Assembly (NCBI RefSeq): GCF_001663375.1
Contig: NZ_LCTF01000004.1
Coordinates: 1-64,000 of the forward strand
DNA: 64,000 nt
Direction: 5' to 3'
Source of the DNA: Caldivirga sp. MU80
Lineage (GTDB): Archaea; Thermoproteota; Thermoprotei; Thermoproteales; Thermocladiaceae
Part shown: in pieces, positions 44,063-53,343 of the stretch
Position numbering within the stretch: the stretch's first letter is position 1
Layout of the letters: each line of letters begins with the position of its first letter
The notes under the pieces: model-generated
What the model was told of the DNA's origin: nothing
What the model saw: only the letters and a program-made list of their open reading frames with translations
The model's database searches: none
Position numbers and translations under genes: made by a program

Positions 44063-44887
44063 TTACCTATGCCTCAGGTATTCCTTGATTAGGATGTTCC
44101 TCTCAGCCACGGTCCTGCTTGCAAGGGGTAGTGGGTTAATGTGTGGCCACTTGTATATGATGATGCCTAGGATCTCGCTTTCATCATAGTTAATCGTGAA
44201 GTAGCCAACGGGCTTAACATCACCCCTATTTAACATGGCCTTAGCCACCTCCTTATTCACGTCGTCGCTGATGAAGGGGTGCATTAGTATTGATCTGTCG
44301 AAGCCGTATTGAAGGTACCTTGCGGAGGTCGTGAAACCCCTATGTTCAGTCCTCCTAATGTCCAGGAAGTGGTGGGCGATCAGTTCATCGCCAGTCACTA
44401 TCACCAGGTCCACCTGTTCATCAAACCTAACCCCACTAAGCCCCCATAGCCTAAAGATGGCTTCATTGAACACCCCGCTCACGTACTTACCGTAAACCTT
44501 TATCAACTCCACGTAACCGCTCATAACGTCACCATACTCCGCATATGTGAAGGGGGAGAAGCCCAGCAGCCTCATACCCATGGGTTCAGCCTCCTCAGTA
44601 ACCACCTCACCGCAGAGTTCCCTAACCCACGGGGTCCAGTTGAAGAACTCCTGTAGGTAGAGCCCATCACCAAGTCTCAACCCAACCCCACTCTCCTCTA
44701 GCCTACCAACTATTTCATCACCAATGACGAGTACTGAGCCGTCTAGGGTGACGTAAGCTGATTTAACTAAACCACCCTCATCATCCACTATGCCGAGTGT
44801 CAGCCACCTACACAGTATGCTCCTCAACTCCTCGGGTAACCTAGCCATGTATCTATGGTACTGTATTGTGGCATTATTCAGGGCCAT
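44063..44887 (-). CDS. Hypothetical 274-residue protein
   Basis: I do not recognise this protein. It is soluble with no membrane span, and has a central stretch (VDLVIVTGDELIAHHFLDI) and a C-terminal part (YFTINYDESEILGIIIYKW). It overlaps the isoaspartyl peptidase gene by ten bases on the same strand, so the two are an operon and may act together. A Cys pair (LCRW and LCGE) is present but too far apart for a zinc knuckle. Confidence 0.6.
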   Translation of the reverse strand: MALNNATIQYHRYMARLPEELRSILCRWLTLGIVDDEGGLVKSAYVTLDGSVLVIGDEIVGRLEESGVGLRLGDGLYLQEFFNWTPWVRELCGEVVTEEAEPMGMRLLGFSPFTYAEYGDVMSGYVELIKVYGKYVSGVFNEAIFRLWGLSGVRFDEQVDLVIVTGDELIAHHFLDIRRTEHRGFTTSARYLQYGFDRSILMHPFISDDVNKEVAKAMLNRGDVKPVGYFTINYDESEILGIIIYKWPHINPLPLASRTVAERNILIKEYLRHR

Positions 44888-45825
44888 GGGTCATTCCCAT
44901 GAAATGCAACCCTAATTACCCTACCACCCCTTCCCCAGGCCCTTGCCATTGCGTTCGTGTTGAAGCTTGAGGCTACGTTACCCCTGGCGTCTATGCCTAT
45001 CACCCCCACTGTTCCATTGCCGTACCTACCCGTTACCCCATCAACAACTCGCCTTAATGCCTCCGCTACTTCAACGCCATTCTCAACCAGGAAGGCTGCC
45101 CTAATGCAAACCATGCTTCTTATGATGACTTCACCAAGCCCTGATGCTGAAAAGGCTCCAACACCGTTCTGGGCCCAATACCCAGCCCCAGGTATTGGTG
45201 AATCCCCAACCCTCCCATCAAACTTCAGCCATACACCACCCGTTGATGTACCGGCGGCCAAGTTACCATCCCTATCCATGGCCACCGCACCCACAGTATC
45301 TCCAATGCCCAATTCACCCGCCAATTTAATAACCCTGTTGAAGTAGCCCTTACCATTGGCGTAATCCTTAAGGACATCCTCAAACCTCCTCAGCTTAACC
45401 TCATTGTAAAATCTACTTGACCTGGTGAACAACCCCCACATCCTCGCCAACTCGGTTGCTCCCTCCCCGGCAATCATCACGTGGTCGGTCTTCTCCATAA
45501 CCATCCTGGCCAGTTTAATTGGGTTGGCCACATTCCTAACCGCAGCCACAGCACCAATCCTCATCGACGAACCATCCATTAATCCGGCGTCAACCTCAAC
45601 ATTACCACTTATGGTTAAGACCGAACCCCTACCTGCATTAAAGATCCCGGAATCCTCCATACTTGACACCGCTGCCACAACAGCATCCAATGCACCCCCT
45701 GTTGATAACGCCTTAAGGCCATCACTAACCGCATCCTCAAGCTCCCTGGTGTACCTAAGCCTCTCCTCATCGTTACTGAATCTATAGGCGCCGGCCCCAC
45801 CGTGAACCACTATTAGTGGCTCCAC
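44878..45825 (-). CDS. iaaA: Isoaspartyl peptidase / L-asparaginase (Ntn hydrolase)
   Basis: The 315-residue precursor begins with LIVVHGGAGAYRF. Autocleavage occurs before the Thr in ELGIGDTVGAVAMDRDGNL, leaving the N-terminal Thr nucleophile of the beta subunit. TSTGGVWLKFDGRVGDSPIP binds the substrate and GAGYWAQNGVGAFSASGLGE completes the pocket. It cleaves isoaspartyl dipeptides that build up in damaged proteins and may hydrolyse asparagine. Confidence 0.92.
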   Translation of the reverse strand: MEPLIVVHGGAGAYRFSNDEERLRYTRELEDAVSDGLKALSTGGALDAVVAAVSSMEDSGIFNAGRGSVLTISGNVEVDAGLMDGSSMRIGAVAAVRNVANPIKLARMVMEKTDHVMIAGEGATELARMWGLFTRSSRFYNEVKLRRFEDVLKDYANGKGYFNRVIKLAGELGIGDTVGAVAMDRDGNLAAGTSTGGVWLKFDGRVGDSPIPGAGYWAQNGVGAFSASGLGEVIIRSMVCIRAAFLVENGVEVAEALRRVVDGVTGRYGNGTVGVIGIDARGNVASSFNTNAMARAWGRGGRVIRVAFHGNDPWP

Positions 45826-45855
45826 TTACGCCTGGGCATGTTTAACTTTAATAAG

Positions 45856-46884
45856 TTAACTGGCTTGCGGTATTTGATAAACAGGCTCCTTAATTACCCT
45901 AACCAGTAGTATTAACATCAGTGACGTTAACCCAGTGATCAAGTACCCTAGTCTAAAGCCTAGGGCTAAGCCAACGGGTATCTCTAGGATTGAGGATATG
46001 CCGTAGGCCAAGGCTAACGTGGGCATGTAAAGCAACGGGCTCGTCACTAGGCCAAGCAGTTGAAGCATTAAAGTGTAGATCAGCATTGATGACACAGCCA
46101 ACATTAAGATGACGTACTGGTTATTGAATAGGTAGGTTAACACTGATGATGCCGACATGAGTAGAGCGGAGACTATAAATGACCTACGCACACCCCACCT
46201 ATTCACCATGAGGTATGCTGGGACTATGGACAGTGGGACCGATAGTGCATACAGGGGGCCAAGCCAGTATTTGGATAGGAGGATTACCGAGGATATCATG
46301 TAGGGTAGCGAGAATGATAGTAAGGTAACGGCTACCAATACCCCCTGGTTGGTTAGGGCATACCTTAATTTAAGGCTCCTGGGTTTAAAGTAAACAGGGG
46401 TTAACGATATGTAGAAGGATAATCCCAGCATGGTGATCGTCATTGCTACGAATACAGCTACATTGTTTAACACCGATGATAATGCACCAGTCATAACACC
46501 TAGGCCAAATAAACCCGAGTAGATGTACATTATGTACTTAACTAAGCCACTACCGCTTAAAATCACCCCCATTAACCCTATTAAAGCCGTGAAGTAGAGA
46601 CCCATCCCTAAGCCAAGTAGTGAGTTGCCTATGTAGGAGTTGCTCAATGCATGTATGTAACTACCCACGGCGCCTATGGTTAAGGCTATTGAAAGTGTGT
46701 TACTGGCGCCAACCCTTGATATAAGTAGTAGCCCTATTAGTTGTGATATGGAGAACAGCACCATGAACAGTACACCGGCGGCGTCGTTACTTAGCCTTAG
46801 TGAGGCTAGGAAAAGCACGTATCCGAACAGGGCAACACCACCATAAACACCATACCTTAAAGTACCCACCATGTTGTTTAACAC
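45856..46884 (-). CDS. Polytopic membrane transporter of the MFS type
   Basis: The 342-residue protein has about ten or eleven membrane helices and short loops. The loop MVNRWGVRRSFIVSALLM resembles the Arg-rich MFS loop after span 2 or 8. It is shorter than the usual 400 residues, so one or two helices may be missing or merged. The substrate is unknown. Confidence 0.65.
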   Translation of the reverse strand: MLNNMVGTLRYGVYGGVALFGYVLFLASLRLSNDAAGVLFMVLFSISQLIGLLLISRVGASNTLSIALTIGAVGSYIHALSNSYIGNSLLGLGMGLYFTALIGLMGVILSGSGLVKYIMYIYSGLFGLGVMTGALSSVLNNVAVFVAMTITMLGLSFYISLTPVYFKPRSLKLRYALTNQGVLVAVTLLSFSLPYMISSVILLSKYWLGPLYALSVPLSIVPAYLMVNRWGVRRSFIVSALLMSASSVLTYLFNNQYVILMLAVSSMLIYTLMLQLLGLVTSPLLYMPTLALAYGISSILEIPVGLALGFRLGYLITGLTSLMLILLVRVIKEPVYQIPQAS

Positions 46885-47084
46885 AGAGGTTATTAATATA
46901 CTTTATGCGGTGGCGAATTCGCAGAGGCATCTATTAGATTTCGTACCTTAACGTACTTCATAATACATTTACTTAACTAAGTTCAACCAAAAGCAAGCAA
47001 CCACCCTACACCCGCTCATGATGTTTAATGTTAGGGTCAATTTAGATGGTAATGCTTAAATAAGGGTAAGGTTAATGTGTATGC

Positions 47085-47759
47085 ATGAGACCGCTGCTGA
47101 TTGCCGTAATAGTAGTCGTGGTGATTGCCGCTGGAGTTGCAGCATACCTACTCCCTTCAATACTCCCAACGGCTAAGCCACCAAGTCCAATGGTTATGTT
47201 GAGTAGGTGGAGTGAGGCTACATATACGGCTAACTACACTATGATATATGGGGGTAACATAAACGTATTCGGCATAGTAGGTGTCTCATCAACAATTGTT
47301 GGCTCTAGTATCACCTGGTCCCAGGGTACATTAAACAGGGTTCTCATACAACTAAGCCTAAGTAACTCAACGTACCTCCTACTAGCCATAAAGAACTTAG
47401 GCGGTGGCATGTACCACTTATGCACCGCCCTATCCAGTGGGGTAACCTTAAGCTATTGCCAAAACGTGAATCAATCACAGGTACCGTTGCTGGGTGCCCT
47501 GTCGCCATCATCAATGGTCTTTAAATCTAAGGTAACCGTAAATGGTATTTTAAGCTACTGCTACATGTCATTGGTCAGCAGTGGCGTTCAATCATACAAC
47601 GTAACCCTCTGCATTGCACCAAATGGGGTCTTAACCATGGCCAATATAACTAAGCATACCCCAACGGGTTACTACAACATAATGCTGACCCTTAACAACT
47701 TCAGTATTAATCAGTTTTTGAGCAATAGATTTAATGAAATTGCTGGAGCAGCTAGCTGA
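47085..47759 (+). CDS. Secreted or membrane-anchored protein, function unknown
   Basis: The 224-residue protein starts with a strong signal anchor (about residues 4-22) and continues as a Ser/Asn/Thr-rich extracellular domain with many NxS/T sequons (NYTM, NSTYL, NQSQ, NVTLC). Four Cys residues in the middle (HLCTALSS, SYCQN, SYCYM, VTLCIAP) could form disulphides. I do not recognise it. The TATA-like region before 47,085 is weak. Confidence 0.6.
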   Translation: MRPLLIAVIVVVVIAAGVAAYLLPSILPTAKPPSPMVMLSRWSEATYTANYTMIYGGNINVFGIVGVSSTIVGSSITWSQGTLNRVLIQLSLSNSTYLLLAIKNLGGGMYHLCTALSSGVTLSYCQNVNQSQVPLLGALSPSSMVFKSKVTVNGILSYCYMSLVSSGVQSYNVTLCIAPNGVLTMANITKHTPTGYYNIMLTLNNFSINQFLSNRFNEIAGAAS

Positions 47760-47918
47760 CTAGTAGTATTTTTTGAATCCTAGTTGTGGTGCTACTTCTC
47801 TGAAGCATCTTCTGCATAGCATTAGTCCGTATCTCCTTATCACGGCCTCATGAGTACCACACCTAACACACCTCAAACTCCCCCTCCCAAACCTCCTAAC
47901 AACAACACCACGACCCAC
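47760..47918 (-). CDS. rps14: Small-subunit ribosomal protein uS14
   Basis: Only 52 codons long. The product has [20 protein letters not shown] followed by [16 protein letters not shown], the zinc ribbon (CxxC...CxxC) of archaeal uS14, which binds 16S rRNA in the head of the small subunit. The start is a GTG at 47,918; TATTT-rich TGTTTTTATTT lies about 25 bases upstream on the minus strand, so the message is probably leaderless. It is convergent with the secreted protein gene, with no gap. Confidence 0.85.
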   Translation of the reverse strand: MGRGVVVRRFGRGSLRCVRCGTHEAVIRRYGLMLCRRCFREVAPQLGFKKYY

Positions 47919-48046
47919 AAAACCACAAAACAAAACCAAATAAAAACATTACTACTAATCATCCCAGTGTACAGGCCTGGAACGCCCCATGATTGTTAAG
48001 CCCTCTTTAAATCCCGCTTCATAAGGAGTGAGTGGTCATTAGTAAT

Positions 48047-48056
48047 GCTTAAAAAG
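48047..48056 (+). promoter_or_regulatory. TATA box of the 5S rRNA gene
   Basis: GCTTAAAAAGC lies about 22-26 bases before the presumed 5' end of the 5S rRNA, the usual archaeal distance. Confidence 0.5.
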
Positions 48057-48072
48057 CCCTATGCTGTCGATA

Positions 48073-48210
48073 GGTTGCCCCATAACCCGGCCATAGGTGG
48101 GGTGGACCCACCCAGACTCACCAGAACCTGGAAGTGAAACGCCCCACCGCGGTGCCAAGTACTACGGTCCGTGAGGCCGTGGGAAAGGCCCGTGCTGGGG
48201 ATGGGGCACC
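48073..48210 (+). rRNA. rrf: 5S ribosomal RNA
   Basis: GGTTGCCCCATAACCCGGCC opens the gene and its 5' end pairs with GGGGCACC at the 3' end (48,203-48,210). The internal CCAGAACCTGGAAGTGAAAC is the conserved loop B/C sequence of 5S rRNA. The gene stands alone, far from any 16S or 23S gene in the window. Both ends are set by pairing and could be off by a few bases. Confidence 0.93.
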
Positions 48211-48326
48211 TTATTAGCATCATTTAAAAACTGCCTTCACTTAGATCCTGGCTCAAGGCCCAGCCCTTGGTTATTGTACTAAGTAAATATGAATTTTTAT
48301 GTAGGTTATTTGTGACTCCCACGAAA

Positions 48327-48337
48327 AGTTTTAAATA
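48327..48337 (+). promoter_or_regulatory. TATA box of the suf operon
   Basis: AGTTTTAAATA is centred about 39 bases before the sufC ATG, leaving a short leader with GAGGT (48,359-48,363) seven bases before the ATG as a ribosome-binding site. Confidence 0.5.
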
Positions 48338-48370
48338 GGTGTCACGTGGAGGTTTATTGAGGTAGCTAAT

Positions 48371-49120
48371 ATGGCTGAACTTAGAATCGAAGACCTGGCT
48401 GTTTCAGTCGATGGAAAGTTAATAATAAACGGTGTTTCATTTGGCGTTAGGAGTGGGGAGGTTCTAGCCTTAATGGGGCCCAACGGCAGCGGGAAGACAA
48501 CCCTATTCATGACCATTGCAGGTCACCCAAGGTATAACGTTGTTAGGGGTAAGGTTATGCTTGATGGTGAGGATATCGTTAAGCTCCCACCTGAAGAGAG
48601 GTTTCTGAGGGGCCTAATGGTTGCATTCCAAACACCAACCGTAGTACCTGAGGTTAGGTTATCAACGTTAATAACGGCAATGATTAATAAGATCAATGGG
48701 AGGAAGTTAACGGACCCAGCGCCACCCAGCCTGGTTAACAGCTTAATGAAGGGTATTCAGGAGGTTGGGTTAACACCAGCCCACCTAAGCAGGGGCATTA
48801 ACCATGGCTTCAGTGGTGGTGAGATGAAGAGAAGTGAGATACTTCAACTACTGATGGTTAAACCCAAGGTAGCCCTGATTGATGAACCAGACTCGGGGCT
48901 TGACGTGGATGGTGTGTTCGCCGTGGGGAAGGCGCTACTTAGCCTAGCCAACTCGGGGACGGCCATAGTGCTCACGACGCATAGCGCAAAGATACTACAC
49001 GTGGTTAAGCCAACCAGGGTGTTGGTGTTGAATAGAGGTAGAATTGCCGCTGAGGGTGGTATGGAGCTTGTGGAGGAGATTGAAAAGGTTGGGTATGAAA
49101 ACTTCCTTAAGGCTAGGTGA
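48371..49120 (+). CDS. sufC: Fe-S cluster assembly ATPase SufC
   Basis: ABC-type ATPase that drives the SufBCD scaffold. Walker A is MGPNGSGKTT, the signature is HGFSGGEMKRSEILQLLM, Walker B is VALIDEPDSGLDVDG and the H-loop is VLTTHSAKIL. These are SufC hallmarks, as is the GEMKR signature. It overlaps sufB by four bases (ATGA) and heads sufCBD. Confidence 0.95.
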   Translation: MAELRIEDLAVSVDGKLIINGVSFGVRSGEVLALMGPNGSGKTTLFMTIAGHPRYNVVRGKVMLDGEDIVKLPPEERFLRGLMVAFQTPTVVPEVRLSTLITAMINKINGRKLTDPAPPSLVNSLMKGIQEVGLTPAHLSRGINHGFSGGEMKRSEILQLLMVKPKVALIDEPDSGLDVDGVFAVGKALLSLANSGTAIVLTTHSAKILHVVKPTRVLVLNRGRIAAEGGMELVEEIEKVGYENFLKAR

Positions 49121-50553
49121 TGGGCATGAGGCATGACTTATACAACCTAATTGAGGATGGCATAACCCCCGAGGAGGTTCTTAGCAAAAATACTCCAGTT
49201 AGGAGGAGTGTTGAAATTAAGGGTGAGGTGACGAAGGATGTTGTTGAGGAGTTGAGTAAGATTAAGCGTGAACCGGACTGGATGATGAGATTAAGACTAA
49301 GGAGTCTTGAACTATTCAACAAACTCCCAACCCCAAACTGGCTGCCAAACTGGGTCCTGGATAACATTAACCTGGAGGATTACATATCATACGCAAGGCC
49401 TGACGTCAATAGGTCCAGTAACTGGGATGAGATACCACCCGAGGTGAGGCAGTACTACGAGGCATTGAACATACCTGAAATAGAGGCCAGGGCCTTAATG
49501 GGGCTTGGCGCTCAATTAGACTCGGAGATCATATACATCAACATTAGGAAGCAGTTAGCTGAGAAGGGTGTTGTGGTCCTACCCATGGAGGAGGCCGTCC
49601 AAAAGTACCCAGACTTAGTTAAGCAGTACTTCATGAGGGTTTTCCCACCTGAGCACAAATTCGCGGCACTACATGGGGCACTCTGGAGTGGCGGTGTCTT
49701 CGTCTACGTACCACCAGGCGTCAGGATTGAGGCGCCCATTGAGGGCTTCTTCCTAATAAGCAATGCAGGTGAGGGGCAGTTTGAACACACCCTCGTTGTG
49801 GCTGATAAAGGCAGCTACATACATTACATTGAGGGTTGCTCAGCGCCTAGGTTAAGTAAGTACAGCTTCCATGACGGCATGGTTGAGATTTACGCGCATG
49901 AGGGGGCGAAGGTGAAGTTCACCACAGTCCAGAATTGGAGCAGGAACGTCATAAACTTCAACAATAAGAGGGCCATAGCTGAGAGGAATGCTGAGGTTGA
50001 GTGGGTTGAGGCAAGCATAGGCAGTGTGGCAAGCTTCGTATACCCATCAACCATACTGAAGGGTGAGGGTGCGAAGACTGAGATAACAGGCATAACCATA
50101 GCCAATGGTAAGGGGCATGTTAAGGAGAATGGGGCTAAGGTAATCCATGACGCACCGAACACCAGTTCCAAGGTGGTGAACAAGTCAATATCTGCCAATG
50201 GAGGGACAGCCGTGTATAAGGGCGTTGTCTACGTTAGGAGGGGTGCTAGGTTTGCTAGGTCTCATGTTACTTGTGATTCTCTTGTTCTTGATGGTGATTC
50301 CAAGGCCTACACAATACCCCATGACCAGGTCTTTGACGATACGGCAGTGGTAACTCATGAAGCCTACACGGGTAGGATAAGTGAGGATAAGATAAACTAC
50401 CTAAGAACAAGAGGACTAACAGAGGAAGAAGCAAAAAGCCTAATAGTACTGGGCTTTATAAGCGATGTCACGGAGGGCCTACCCTTTGAGTACGCCATGG
50501 TCCTCAACAGGGTTATCATGCTTGAGTTCAGCAAGTACGGTAAGGTGGCTTAA
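49117..50553 (+). CDS. sufB: Fe-S cluster assembly protein SufB
   Basis: The scaffold subunit, 478 residues, is built of a right-handed beta-helix. Characteristic blocks are ALHGALWSGGVFVYVPPGVR, YIHYIEGCSAPRLSKYSFHD with the possible cluster Cys, and SHVTCDSLVLDGDSKAYTIP. The start could also be the Met at 49,126. Operon partners are SufC and SufD. Confidence 0.95.
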   Translation: MMGMRHDLYNLIEDGITPEEVLSKNTPVRRSVEIKGEVTKDVVEELSKIKREPDWMMRLRLRSLELFNKLPTPNWLPNWVLDNINLEDYISYARPDVNRSSNWDEIPPEVRQYYEALNIPEIEARALMGLGAQLDSEIIYINIRKQLAEKGVVVLPMEEAVQKYPDLVKQYFMRVFPPEHKFAALHGALWSGGVFVYVPPGVRIEAPIEGFFLISNAGEGQFEHTLVVADKGSYIHYIEGCSAPRLSKYSFHDGMVEIYAHEGAKVKFTTVQNWSRNVINFNNKRAIAERNAEVEWVEASIGSVASFVYPSTILKGEGAKTEITGITIANGKGHVKENGAKVIHDAPNTSSKVVNKSISANGGTAVYKGVVYVRRGARFARSHVTCDSLVLDGDSKAYTIPHDQVFDDTAVVTHEAYTGRISEDKINYLRTRGLTEEEAKSLIVLGFISDVTEGLPFEYAMVLNRVIMLEFSKYGKVA

Positions 50554-50555
50554 GT

Positions 50556-51689
50556 ATGCTAATACCCAGCGAACTGAGGATTAAGGCTAGGGAACTGGCC
50601 AATAAGATACCCTACCAGTTAATCAAAGACTCACCGACGGTTAAGTATTACACCCAGTGGAACCTCTTCGACAGATGCATTGAGACTGGGGGTAACACCT
50701 TAGGTAAGCTACCCCAGTCTAATGATTACGATGTTGTTATTCACAATGGTGAGTTGATTAAAGGGGTTGAGTTACTCGGGGATCAGGTCAACATTGGCAT
50801 TGATCCCTCGGAGTCTAGGATAATAGCCAGGCACTTGGTTAATCTAAGGGAAGTCTACCCAATTGTAATTAAGGGTGATGTGGAGGATGAGGTTAAGGTG
50901 TTGTTAAGTTATGGTGGTGAGCAGAATGAGCTTAACTCAAACCACGTCATAATAAACGTGAGTGATTATGCCGTGGTTAACCTAGCCCTCAGCATAGTTG
51001 GTAATGGTGGATGTGGGACTAACGTGGTTGAAGTTAACGTTGGTGATGGCGCAACCCTTAACTTACTAACGTATTCAACTAATATTAATCCATCCTTCAG
51101 TCTAATCAGGGTAACTGAGGGAAGTGGGGCCAGTGTTAATGCATATACAATAGTTGTTAACGGTGAGATGACGCACCATAGGGAGGATTACATTCTACAG
51201 GGCCAGGGGGCCTCGATTAATTCCAACTCCCTTGAGTTTGGTTCAGGGAACTCCAGGGTGGACTACATGATCAATATCATGCATGTTGGCGAGCATACCA
51301 TGAGCAACTCCACCACGAGGGCCATAGCCCTAGACTCAGCCACGGTGGTGCACAGGGGGTTTGGTAGGATTACTGATAGGGGGAGGTGGTCGTCGACGAG
51401 CATAGAGGGGAAGGTTTTCATAGGCTCAAGCAACGCTGTTGGTATGTCAGTACCGATAATAATGGTGGACACTGGTGATGTAAATGGGGCAAGGCACTCA
51501 GCAACAGACGCATCAATCGACGAGGATCAGGAATTATACTTAAGGATGAGGGGGTTAAGCAGGGAGGAGGCAATTGGGCTGGTGGTGTACGACATGGTTA
51601 CCGGCTTCTTGGACTCAATAAGCGCTAGCTTTAAGGGCAGTGTCAGCCAAATCCGTGAATCACTGATGAGTCTCATTAGAGGTAGATAA
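50556..51689 (+). CDS. sufD: Fe-S cluster assembly protein SufD
   Basis: This is the SufB paralogue that forms the other half of the complex: 377 residues, beta-helix, ending MRGLSREEAIGLVVYDMVTG, which matches the end of SufB (RTRGLTEEEAKSLIVLGF). VHRGFGRITDRGRWSSTSIE is typical of SufD. It starts three bases after sufB ends. Confidence 0.9.
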   Translation: MLIPSELRIKARELANKIPYQLIKDSPTVKYYTQWNLFDRCIETGGNTLGKLPQSNDYDVVIHNGELIKGVELLGDQVNIGIDPSESRIIARHLVNLREVYPIVIKGDVEDEVKVLLSYGGEQNELNSNHVIINVSDYAVVNLALSIVGNGGCGTNVVEVNVGDGATLNLLTYSTNINPSFSLIRVTEGSGASVNAYTIVVNGEMTHHREDYILQGQGASINSNSLEFGSGNSRVDYMINIMHVGEHTMSNSTTRAIALDSATVVHRGFGRITDRGRWSSTSIEGKVFIGSSNAVGMSVPIIMVDTGDVNGARHSATDASIDEDQELYLRMRGLSREEAIGLVVYDMVTGFLDSISASFKGSVSQIRESLMSLIRGR

Positions 51690-51750
51690 ACTATTTACCA
51701 TTATTTTCAACACTTGGAAATATATAAATAGCCGTGGGTGAGGGTTAACT

Positions 51751-52659
51751 ATGCTACTGGTCCTAGCCCTTGGTGGCAATGCCTTCGCCAAGGCTGGTTC
51801 AAGAGTTGGCTCACCTGGGGATCAGCTGGAGGCCGTTGAGCGGGCAGCCGTGGATGTCGTGGATTTGGTGCAAATGGGCTACAGGGTCGTGGTAACCCAC
51901 GGCAATGGGCCACAGGTTGGGTTAATAGCCGAGAGAATAGGTGACTCACTAAGCCTCGATATGGCTGTTGCAGCCACTGAGGGCTGGATGGGTTACCTAC
52001 TTGCCAATGCCATTGATAATGAGGCTAAGCGAAGGGGATTAGACCTCAGGACCATAGCCCTATTAACCAGGGTTATTGTTAACCAAGGCGATGAATCATT
52101 TAGGAACCCAACTAAGTTCATCGGACCCATGTACAGTGGCGAGGATGCAGCTAGGTTAAGCAAGGTTAAGGGTTGGGTATTTAAGATGGATCCAAGAGGT
52201 GGGTGGAGGAGGGTTGTTCCATCACCAGAGCCTGTTAAGATAATTGAGGGTGATGTGATTAGGAAATTGGTTAACGATGGCTATGTCGTGGTGGCTGTTG
52301 GTGGTGGTGGAGTGCCGGTTATTGATGGTAGGGGTGTTGAGGCTGTTATAGACAAGGACCTCGCCTCCCAGTTATTAGCCAACAGTATTAACGCTGAGGA
52401 ATTACTCATACTGAGCGATGTAGATTACATATACCTGGATTACGGTAAGCCGAACCAAAGGCCATTAATGAGGGTTACTGTAAATGAACTAAGCAGGCAC
52501 TATGAGAATGGGCAATTCCCAGAGGGCAACATGGGGCCGAAGGTTAAGGCGGTGATCAGGTTCATTAATAACGGCGGTAGGAGGGCATATGTGGGTAAGC
52601 TGGGTGACGCAACCAAGATTATCAGTGGGTTAACGGGGACTACGGTATTACCTGGTTAG
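51751..52659 (+). CDS. arcC: Carbamate kinase
   Basis: The 302-residue kinase transfers the phosphate of carbamoyl phosphate to ADP, or the reverse. ALGGNAFAKAGSRVG holds the phosphate-binding Gly and Asn. VVVTHGNGPQVGLIAERI is another carbamate-kinase block, with AVGGGGVPVIDGRGVEAVID and ILSDVDYIYLDYGKP further on. There are no arginine-deiminase partners nearby. It is preceded by a TATA-like AAATATATAAATAG at about 51,718-51,731. Confidence 0.93.
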   Translation: MLLVLALGGNAFAKAGSRVGSPGDQLEAVERAAVDVVDLVQMGYRVVVTHGNGPQVGLIAERIGDSLSLDMAVAATEGWMGYLLANAIDNEAKRRGLDLRTIALLTRVIVNQGDESFRNPTKFIGPMYSGEDAARLSKVKGWVFKMDPRGGWRRVVPSPEPVKIIEGDVIRKLVNDGYVVVAVGGGGVPVIDGRGVEAVIDKDLASQLLANSINAEELLILSDVDYIYLDYGKPNQRPLMRVTVNELSRHYENGQFPEGNMGPKVKAVIRFINNGGRRAYVGKLGDATKIISGLTGTTVLPG

Positions 52660-52714
52660 CATTATATTTAGTAGGTGGCATTAAGCTTATTAAGGCCTAG
52701 GGGCAGCCTACCCA

Positions 52715-53299
52715 ATGGCTAAGGTACCATATGTGTCCAATGTCGTGGAGGTACCTGAGGGGGTTAGCATTAATGTTGAGGGTGGGAATTTGAACTACAG
52801 GGTAACGGTCAAGGGGCCGCTGGGTTCGTTAACCAAGGAGTTTAAGGGGTTACCCATAACAATTAGCGTTAGGGATGGTGAAGTGCTGGTGGAGGGTTAC
52901 ATGCTTAATAGGAAGTGGCGTTCCACTGTTTACACAGTGACTGGGCACATTAGGAACATGATAACTGGTGTGACTAGGGGCTGGAGGTATAAGCTTAAGG
53001 TCGTTTATGCCCATTTCCCAATAAGCGTTAAGGTTCAGGGCGGCAGCATCGTTATTGAGAACTTCCTGGGTAGGAGGTCTAAGATAACGCTTCAAATACC
53101 CCAAGGCGTTAAGGTCCAGGTGGCTAAGGATGACGTGATAGTTGAGGGTATTGATAAGGACCTTGTTAGCCAATTCGCAGCAAGCATAGAACTAGCCACA
53201 ACCCTCAGGGGTAAGCAGAGACCAAGCCCGCATGGCAGGGAGTCGGCGCCAGGCATACTGGACGGCATCTACGTTTACGCCACGGAAAATATTAAGTAA
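52715..53299 (+). CDS. rpl6: Large-subunit ribosomal protein uL6
   Basis: uL6 of the large subunit, 194 residues, with two similar alpha/beta domains. VTGHIRNMITGVTRGWRYKL and KVVYAHFPISV belong to the first, and FLGRRSKITLQIPQGVKV to the second. ending with RGKQRPSPHGRESAPGILDG. Like uL14 it stands outside the usual ribosomal-protein cluster, since none of its typical neighbours lie adjacent. Confidence 0.94.
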   Translation: MAKVPYVSNVVEVPEGVSINVEGGNLNYRVTVKGPLGSLTKEFKGLPITISVRDGEVLVEGYMLNRKWRSTVYTVTGHIRNMITGVTRGWRYKLKVVYAHFPISVKVQGGSIVIENFLGRRSKITLQIPQGVKVQVAKDDVIVEGIDKDLVSQFAASIELATTLRGKQRPSPHGRESAPGILDGIYVYATENIK

Positions 53300-53343
53300 C
53301 CGTTGAGGAAAATATTTAACTACACCTTTAATCAGCAGCAATT

